A DNA stretch of 64,000 nucleotides from Protula sp. h YS-2021 (taxonomy: Eukaryota > Annelida > Polychaeta > Sabellida > Serpulidae). The notes beneath the pieces were generated by a model. That model searched no databases. It saw only the letters and a program-made list of their open reading frames with translations, and had not been told where the DNA came from. The translations under genes were made by a program, and so were the position numbers. This document shows positions 57,531 to 64,000 of the stretch, in pieces (the stretch's first letter is position 1; each line of letters opens with the position of its first letter). The stretch spans positions 88,619,720 through 88,683,719 of the forward strand of contig OX457027.1 of assembly GCA_949752745.1 (NCBI GenBank), written 5' to 3'.

Positions 57531-60405
57531 TTTTTCATTATTGATTTAATGTGCATAACAGAATCATGGTTAACATGATGACACAACTATAACTGGTGGA
57601 ATTATCCCTGAAGGCGACTCAAGTCATAATGTACCAAGAAAAGTGTTGGAGGAGGAATCTTGTTAGTTTACAAGTCAAATCTGACAGTTAAATTTCATTC
57701 AGTGTCGGTGACAAACTTTGAAATTACGCATTGCACTCTGAAATTAAGTGATGGAGATATCGATTTACTGGTTGCATATAGATAATCACCAAACTCAACA
57801 AATGGTTTCAAAAACGACACTTTTCTTGAAGAATTTACGGAAACTGTGTCCGATGTTTTATCCGAGTCTGTTCATTTTATTTTCGCTGGCGACCTGAACA
57901 TCCATTTCGATAGCCCTAGTCTTCCTATTGTAAAAAATATGCAACGTATGCTGGAATCCTTTGGACTGGAACAGCACACCAGGCAGTCTACCCACTCTGC
58001 AGGTCATTGGCTTGATGTTGTCATAACTCACAAATGTGAACAATTCATTTACTGATGTCATGGTCAAAGACTTTGGTATTTCAGACCACTCAGCTGTTTT
58101 ATTCTCAAATAGTGCCATAAAACCCCCACAAATAAAGACGACTATCGAGACTCGTAAATTATCCTCTATTGATATTCAGAGCTTATGTAGTCAAATAAGA
58201 GAGCTTGTAATCCCAGACAGTGTTGTCACTGAGGCCGCCGTGTCCTACAATAATCAGCTCTCAGCTTTGCTAGATGGAAAAGCACCCCTAAAAACTAAGA
58301 CAATAACTATTCGTCTCAATACTGACTGGTACCAAGCGCATTGTAGAGCAGCTAAAGTTTTGAGGCGTCGACTTGAGCGCAACAAGAGAAATCTGGAAAA
58401 CAAGGAAGTATACGAAAAACAATATAGGTACGTGAAGTTTCTTATGAAAGAGGTACGCACCGAAAAAATTGTTTGATACCGCAAAAGAAATTTAGTTTTG
58501 GAACAATGATCCGGTTTATCCGTCATCTTCCTCTCCTGAAAATCTTCCTTCCGATTTCATCAATTTCTTTGTGGAAAAAGGAAAAAATTATTAAAATCAA
58601 CGACAATATATCATCTGAAAAATTAACAATAGCAACGAATGAGGTTTCTGAAATTACTGGCGTCTGTTCTGAAAACATTTTATCAGAGTTTGAATTAGCA
58701 ACCAAGCAGGAAATTCAGATATCATTGCACATTCTTCTGCCTCAACATGTGAGTTGGACCCAATGCCCAGTAAACTGCTCAAGGAATGCAGGCAAGAGAT
58801 CACACCTCACATAGCATCAATTGTGAACTTGTGCTTGGGGAATGGTGAGGTGTCTTTACCCATGAAGCAAGCTGTCATCAGACCACTAATTGAAAAGATT
58901 CATTTAGATTCTGAAAATTTTAAAAACTACCGACCGGTGTCCAATCTAAGTTTTATTTCAGAAATTTTAGAGAATGTTTGTTTCCAAACGTTTAAAGTTA
59001 CATCTAGAATCCTCAAAGCTCTACACAAAAATGCAGTCCGCCTACAGATCCGGTCACTCGACCGGGACGGCTCTGCTGCGAGTTCACAATGACATATCCC
59101 GAGCAATAGACAAGAAACAAATGGCTTTACTCTTGCTGCTTGATCTCAGCGCTGCTTTCGATACTGTGAAACACGATAAATTACTCCAGCGATTGTATCA
59201 GCGTTACGAAATACGCGATAAAGCACTTCGGTGGATAGATTCATATCTGTCAGACAGACAGCAATACGTCACAGTCGGCAAGTTTTCTTTTTCCCAAAAC
59301 CATTAGAAGCTGACATTCCGCAAGGGTCGGTTTTAGGACCTCTTTTATTTACTCTTTACATTTCGCCTTTATCAGATATCACAAGCTATTATGGTGTGGA
59401 AAGTCATTTTTATGCTGATGATTCTCAGCTTTACGTATTCTTTGAGAGAAAGAAAGATTACGCGAGTAAAATAGAAATGCTTGAAAACTGTGTCAAAGCT
59501 ATTAAAGCATTCATGACTCAAAATTTCTTAAAACTTAATGATGACAAACTTGAAATTTTACGGTTCGGGTCAAATTTTAGCATACAAAGTTTAAATTCAA
59601 TCACGGTATCAGTTGGAAATTATCAGATTGCTAGTAGAACTAGTGCTAAAAAGGTGTTATTTTTATTCGTGTCTCACGATGAATGAATCTGGTGCTTCGA
59701 AATGCCGCATAGCCATTATTACACAAGAGCTACACGTCACATTAGAAGATGTTTGGATATTGAGTCTGTAACTACACTGGAACATGCACTTATAACTTCA
59801 CGGATTGATTTTTCAAATAGTGTTTTACTTGGTGCTTCAAAGTCCACTCTTGCCTCGCTTCAACGTGTGCAATATGCTGCCGCCCGATTGATAACAGGTG
59901 TAGATAAACGCACCCCGATGATCCCAGTTCTTAGATCATTACACTGGCTACCTGTTTATTTGAGGATACAATTTAAAGTTTTAGTTATATGTTTCAACTG
60001 TGTGAACGGATTAGCCCCTGAGTATTTATGTGAAATCGTTGAAAGGTACCGCCCTGCTAGGAGTTTGCGTTCCTCCGGTGATGACTTACTTCTAGTAGTG
60101 CCAAAGTTTAACTCAAAGTACAGTCACAAGTGCTTTTCTATGTACGTGCCAGATATATGGAATGCATTGCCTTACAGTATTAGAGCATCTAAGTCAGTTC
60201 ATGTTTTTAAGAGACCCCAAAAACTCATTTATTTCTGCAGTATTTCTTGTAGGTCATATCAGTGTGTCATGCAGTTTCTGTTTTATATGTTTATTTGCTA
60301 GTGTATTTTAATCATTGCTTGTTTGGTATTCTAAAGCGCTTAGAGCTTTTATTAGAATAAGCGCTAAATAAATGTGTATTTTACTACTACTACTACTACT
60401 ACTAC

Positions 60406-60455
<50 letters not shown>
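57531..60455 (+). mobile_element. CR1/L2-like LINE, 5'-truncated, inserted into another LINE
   Basis: ORF2-type domains in order: endonuclease remnant with GGGILLVYKSNL (about 57655), AGDLNIHFDSP (about 57888) and ISDHSAVLF (about 58080); RT with KNYRPVSNLSFI (about 58925), LLLLDLSAAFDTVKHDKLL (about 59130), IPQGSVLGPLLFTLYISPL (about 59315) and FYADDSQLY (about 59408); C-terminal QRVQYAAARLITG and LRSLHWLPVYLRIQFK (about 59860-59970). Several frameshifts split it into ORFs, so it is inactive. The 3' end is an inverted repeat, AAGCGCTTAGAGC with TAAGCGCTAAATAAATG, then (CTA)n and (ATA)n, as usual for L2/CR1 tails. A 4-bp ATGC target duplication is compatible with both borders. Confidence 0.88.
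60385..60455. repeat. (CTA)n(ATA)n tail of the LINE
   Basis: Seven or so CTA units followed by about 17 ATA units at the 3' end of the + strand LINE. Confidence 0.95.
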
Positions 60456-60458
<3 letters not shown>

Positions 60459-61000
60459 CCATAAGGGACACTAGCCTGTTGTAGAGACAAGTTAACAACA
60501 TCCACTAAATGAGGCAAAATTTCATTTAAACACAATTTTAACAGGTCTGTGGGTATGGAATCCAGCTGGCATGTAGCGTTGGGCATATTTAAGATAATTT
60601 TCCGCAGTTCGTTTTCAGAATTTTTCAAAGTTTGTTACAGGTTCTTCAGTTTCAAAACTGGACACCTCTGTCCTAAGCAATTCAAGCTGCTCAACCTATG
60701 CCTGTTTTTCAGAAATGCCCGTTTGAATTTTAACAATTTTGTCCATAAAGAATTCAGAGAACTTATTCGGGAGATCGTTGAGATCTGAAGGGCAAACAGG
60801 AGGGTTATCCCAGTTTAATATTTTTTTTTGCAACTCTGAACAGTTGTTTTTTATCGCTACTAGTTTCAAGTATTTTCTGTGAGACAAAGTCCAATTTTGT
60901 TTCAGAAAGTAAGAAATCATAGTAGCCACACTATCTCTTGAAACCAAGTTTGTCTGTATCAAGACTTTGGTAGAAAAAGAGGATTGTAATATCCATAAGT
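60456..61000 (-). pseudogene. CR1/L2-like LINE, 5' part of the interrupted copy
   Basis: Minus-strand reading gives SRDSVATMISYFLKQNWTLS, HRKYLKLVAIKNNC, then LPNKFSEFFMDKIVKIQ and LDSIPTDLLKLCLNEILPHL, VDVVNLSLQQASVPYG. This is the linker between endonuclease and RT in L2/CR1 ORF2. The frame stops at 60456 where the nested LINE tail begins and resumes at 57530. Confidence 0.82.
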
Positions 61001-61244
61001 CAAGTACGCAGTCCCGCCGCCCTCCGCTACACAAATGGAATAAAGGTGATACGCATCTGAACTTCAAGGCACATCAGATATATTTATTCAGACATAATTA
61101 CTTAAAGTAAAAGGTCTTATGATACCCCGTGTAATGAGGGGATATAGATTTCAGCTTTTACGATTTTCTGTGCCCTTTCGTGTACCCTCGTCTCCGGGCT
61201 GTATATCTGAAAGTATAGCTTTTTCCTTTATCATACAGTTAGAA

Positions 61245-61571
61245 CGTATATGAAAGTGTGCAGTGTTGTATTATTTTCGGCCAAAAAATACGCCCTGTCA
61301 AAAAATGTATGTTTTATGGAAATTTGTTTGCACGGAGATATATTTTGTCCAGGCGAGTACTACAAAACTATTCGATCCAGCGCTCTGCACATCTACAATA
61401 TGCATATTGTAGATGTGCAGCGTCGTCGTATTTTTGAAATCGGCCAAAATTCTAAAAAATACGACTGGTCAAAAGTGGCTGTTCAAGAAATTTGTTAGCA
61501 CGGAGATAGGTTGTCTAGACGAGTTCTGCAAAACTGTTCGATCCAGCATTCTGAAATCTTACGAAGTGAAA

Positions 61572-61648
<77 letters not shown>

Positions 61649-61860
61649 GCATGCGCAACGTCGCATTATTTTTTAAATCGGTCAAAAATTGTCAAAAATA
61701 CGACTTTTCAAAAATGTATAGTGTTATGGAAACTTGTTTGCATTTTGTCCAGAGGCGTTCTCCGAAACTATTCGATCCAAATTTTGTACAGTGAAAATAT
61801 ATATCTTGTAGATGTGCAGCGTCGTCTTATTTTTAAGTCGACCAAAGATTGTTAGGCAAT
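61245..61860. repeat. Tandem repeat, about three units (170-240 bp)
   Basis: Units share GTGCAGCGTCGTCGTATTTT, GGTCAAAAATGTAT, TTATGGAAATTTGTTTGCAC and CAAAACTATTCGATCCA. The second unit is lengthened by a (TA)n run (61572-61645). A perfect 36-bp palindrome sits at the first unit boundary (61385-61420). Confidence 0.85.
61572..61645. repeat. (TA)n microsatellite
   Basis: About 37 TA units within the tandem repeat. Confidence 0.98.
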
Positions 61861-62219
61861 GTTGGGTTTTCAATTTCATTGAATTTACAACCACCCAGTG
61901 ACATTCTGTGTTACATTGGGGATCCTGCGTCACTGGGCCTCTAGTTCTAAAAACAGTATAAATTTGTTCAAATAAAACTTTGTGAAAGGGCTGGCGGGGA
62001 AACATTTGTTTACAAACACAAAAAGGTAACGGTTGGCGAATACAAGTGTTAAACTTGTTCAGGTACACTATTGTTCGTTAGCGCTGGTTTTGATTTTTTT
62101 AGCCCAGCTTACGTTACACATAAGCTGGGGTATACCTATCGGTTTCCAAACGTTGTCCGTTACTTAGTTGTTTATTCAGTAAACGTTTGGTTCAAAATGC
62201 GTCTACTACAGTTTTGATC

Positions 62220-62945
62220 CGATGTCATTTATTTTTGGTGTGAGGCAGCCCTAAGCGGTCGTGCATACGGCTTGTGCTTTTTTAGCCGATCGGAAAATTT
62301 TTGTATTTTTTGGGAATTTTTGAAGAAAAAATATCAAAAATAATTCAAAATGCATCTCCTACATTTTTTATCCCAAGTCATATATTTTTGGTATGAGACA
62401 TCCCCAAGGGGTCGTGCATATGGTCTGTGCTTTCTTAGTCGAGACATCGCTCAGGGGTGGTGCATACGGCTTGTGCTTTCTTAATCGATCGGGCAATTTT
62501 TGTATTTTTGGGGACTTTTTGAAGAAAAAAATCATAATGCTATTCCTCCTACAGTTTTTCCGATTTCATATAATTTTGGTGTGAGGCATCCCTAAGGAGT
62601 CATATATACAGCTTGTGCTTTTCTAGTCGATTGGATTTTTTTTTGGTATTTTTTGGGGAATTTTTGAAGAAAAAACTTGAAAATGCATTTGCTCCTACAG
62701 TTTTTATCCATTTTCACTTGTTTTGGTATGGGACATCCCTAGGTGGGTCGGGCATACGGCTTGTGGTTTTGTACTCGATTTGGGAATTTTTGGGGGAATT
62801 TTTGAAGAAGTTACCTCAAAATGCATCTTCCCCTACAGTTTTGATCATTTATTTTGGATGTGAGGCATGCCTAGGTGGTTGTAAATACGGCTTGTGCTTT
62901 TTGAGTCGGTCAGAGAATTTGGGGGGGGGGGAGTATTTTTCAAGA
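62220..62945. repeat. ~125-150-bp tandem repeat, five to six units
   Basis: Each unit has GTGAGGCATCCCTAAG/ATGGGACATCCC, GGTCGTGCATACGGCTTGTG, TCGATCGGG, a TTTTTGGGGAATTTTTGAAG run and CTCCTACAGTTTTTATCC. Unit starts are near 62240, 62395, 62450 (short), 62580, 62725 and 62860. It is preceded near 62100 by AGCCCAGCTTACGTTACACA, the head of a dispersed repeat. Confidence 0.88.
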
Positions 62946-63019
62946 TAAAAATTATGTTTATGTTTCCTGGGTAGATGTTTATCACTTTGAGACCAGTCGC
63001 CGACATCGACCGATACTGG

Positions 63020-64000
63020 TTCGAATTGCAAACCACGCATCAACGCAAGTTAAATAAACATGCACACTGGTCCAAAATAAGCACCGCACATCAACGCAAG
63101 TTAAATGAACTTGCGCACTGGTCCAAAATAAGCACCGCACATCAACGCAAGTTAAGTGAACTTGCGCACCAGTCCGAAATAACCGCGTATCGACGCAGGT
63201 TACACGCACACTGGTCCAAAATGCGAACCACGTATCGACGCAAGTTAAATAAAAATGTGCACTCGTCCGAAATAAGAACCGCGCATCGACACAAGTTAAA
63301 TAAACATTGCACTAGTCCGAAATAAGAACCGCTGATCGACGGAAGTTAAATATGCCCACTGGTCCGAAAAAAGAGCCACGCACCAACGCAAGTTGAATAG
63401 ACATGCGCACTAGTCCTAAATAAGCACCCCGCTACAACGCAAGTTAAGTAAACATGCGCACTGGTCCGAAATGCGAACCGCACATCAACGCAACCTAAAG
63501 AAACATGCGCACTGGTCCAAAATACGAACCACTCATAACGGAAGTTGAATAAACATGCGCACTAGTCCTAAATGCGAACCGCGCATCGACGCAAGTTTAA
63601 TAAACATGTGCACTGGTCCGAAATGCGAACCGCGCACCAACGCAAGTTAAATTAGCATGCGCTCTGGTCCGAAATGGAAACCGCGCATCAAAGCAAGTTA
63701 AATAAACATGTGCACTGGGCCAAAATGTGCGCAAGTTAAGTAAACAGGCGCACTGGACGGAAATGCGAACCACACATCAACGCAACCCAAAAGAAACATA
63801 AAGTAAACATACGCACTGGTCTAAAATAAGAAACGCGCATCAACGCAAGTTAAATAAACATACGCACTGGTCTGAAATACGGACCGCTGATCAACGGAAG
63901 TTGAATAAACATGCGCACTAGTCCGAAATGCGAACCTCGCGTCGACGCAAGTAAAATAACCATGCGCACTGGTTCAATATCCGAATCACGTATCGTCGCA
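63020..64000. repeat. ~50-bp minisatellite running off the right edge
   Basis: About 19-20 units of CATCAACGCAAGTTAAATAA, CATGCGCACTGGTCC and GAAATGCGAACCGCG. The unit length alternates around 46-52 bp with occasional short units. The array is still running at base 64000. The 116-codon ORF from 62975 is an artefact. Confidence 0.93.

Overview
This is an animal nuclear DNA window, probably from a marine invertebrate and perhaps a lophotrochozoan. The species is inferred only. It shows GT-AG introns, CR1/L2-like LINEs, pogo/Tigger-type DNA transposons, tRNA-derived SINE-like pieces and very abundant micro- and minisatellites. An animal-type transglutaminase gene fixes it as metazoan. There is no operon structure, CRISPR array or prokaryotic signal. 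Most listed open frames are shadows in repeats or introns.

Two well-supported protein-coding genes are present, both on the + strand. (1) 4496-10906 is a nine-exon gene whose splice phases all agree. It gives a 374-residue SAM-dependent carboxyl methyltransferase of the SABATH (Methyltransf_7) family, best known from plants. (2) 34021-43390 holds fifteen exons of a transglutaminase: 723 codons are visible, with the catalytic Cys-His-Asp triad intact, and only the first exon or exons are missing or unrecognised. A partial open frame at the left edge (3-728) encodes a Pro/Ser/Thr-rich protein with two Cys/His clusters and a lysine-rich tail; its family is unknown.

Layout: 0.8-3.0 kb, pyrimidine-rich and ~100-bp tandem repeats and a SINE-like piece; 3116-3944, a DNA element with terminal inverted repeats (TIRs) and a 6-bp target duplication; 4.5-11 kb, methyltransferase gene; 13.7-14.6 kb, internally deleted Tigger/pogo element; 17.9-18.4 and 21-23.4 kb, tandem repeats, the latter rich in TCAAGGTCA; 26.5-27.1 kb, 38-bp minisatellite; 27.3-28.9 kb, a pogo-like element with a second copy of the 6-bp-TSD element nested inside; 29.6-30.4 kb, long-TIR element; 34-43.4 kb, transglutaminase gene; 44-56 kb, mostly old repeats; 56.1-61.0 kb, one CR1/L2-like LINE split by insertion of another in the opposite orientation; 61.2-64 kb, three successive tandem-repeat arrays running off the right edge.

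The two genes have no evident pathway connection. The main novelties are the animal SABATH methyltransferase, the repeated 6-bp-TSD transposon family, the reconstructable nesting events, and a possible in-frame alternative splice acceptor in the transglutaminase.
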